Part shown: one piece after another, positions 23,988 through 24,036 of the stretch | How the letters are laid out: the number at the start of each line of letters is the position of its first letter | How positions within the stretch are numbered: position 1 is the stretch's first letter | Position numbers and translations under genes: made by a program | Notes under the pieces: generated by a model | Told to the model about the DNA's origin: nothing | The model's input: only the letters and a program-made list of their open reading frames with translations | The model's database searches: none | NCBI GenBank assembly: GCA_910577995.1 | Contig: CAJTND010000017.1 | Location: 1 to 24,036 of the forward strand | Length of the DNA stretch: 24,036 nucleotides | From: an uncultured Christensenella sp. | GTDB lineage: Bacteria; Bacillota; Clostridia; Christensenellales; Pumilibacteraceae | Reading direction: 5' to 3'

Positions 23988-24036
23988 TGAACCCCAAAAG
24001 TTGGACAGAGAAATAACTAAAAAGCTTGTGAGTAAG
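23988..24036 (+). mobile_element. Insertion-sequence end, IS3-family type (cut by window edge)
   Basis: TGAACCCCAAAAGTTGGACA followed by GAGAAATAACT matches the terminal inverted repeat style of IS3-family (IS150-like) elements, whose ends begin TG and carry CCCC-AAA-GTTGGACA. Only 49 bp are present and no transposase is visible. The element would continue past the right edge. Its insertion point is 40 nt after coaE. Confidence 0.65.

Overview
The window reads as chromosomal DNA of an uncultured, G+C-rich Clostridia-like member of the Bacillota. The support is near-consensus sigma-A promoters (TTGACA, 17 nt, TATAAT), a 23S leader with a Firmicutes-type spacer motif, a Spo0A_C-like protein, a PolA without proofreading residues coupled to coaE, and Clostridia-style adenine deaminase, flavodoxin and MMPL proteins. 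No species is assigned. Both ends fall in multicopy DNA (the 5' part of a 23S rRNA gene at the left, an IS3-type end at the right), so the window may be a whole contig broken at repeats.

Layout. 1-1105: 5' part of a 23S rRNA gene (minus) with its own rRNA-type promoter and no 16S gene upstream. 1192-2107: a lipoprotein gene with two tiny upstream ORFs in its leader. 2140-7533: a minus-strand pair, a large HRDC/SF1-helicase/endonuclease protein followed by adenine deaminase. 7606-10996: an MMPL exporter divergent from L-lactate dehydrogenase. 11154-17516: two paralogous ~90-residue unknown proteins (plus strand) flank a flavodoxin and a two-gene unit (104-aa protein plus a 1565-aa DUF4132 protein) on the minus strand. 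17527-18405: three copies of a palindromic intergenic repeat lead directly into a DUF559 nuclease gene. 18523-18950: a stand-alone Spo0A_C-like protein. 19084-19934: an AT-richer toxin/immunity-like pair. 19962-20685: a tRNA operon, Ala(UGC), then four exact-length 119-bp tandem units derived from tRNA-Ile, then intact tRNA-Ile(GAU). 20770-23947: polA-coaE.

How the parts relate. Housekeeping functions (translation RNAs, DNA repair, CoA synthesis, lactate fermentation, purine salvage) alternate with accessory or conflict-type genes (helicase-nuclease, DUF4132 pair, DUF559 nuclease, toxin/immunity pair). Four genes (helicase, DUF559, Spo0A_C-like and polA) have a promoter whose -10 box ends exactly 6 nt before the start codon. 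The predicted transcription start is therefore the A of the ATG, and a fifth gene (104-aa) is within 3 nt of this. Leaderless translation appears to be a regular mode here alongside Shine-Dalgarno genes. The least explained structures are the 119-bp tRNA-Ile-derived array and the palindromic repeats beside DUF559.
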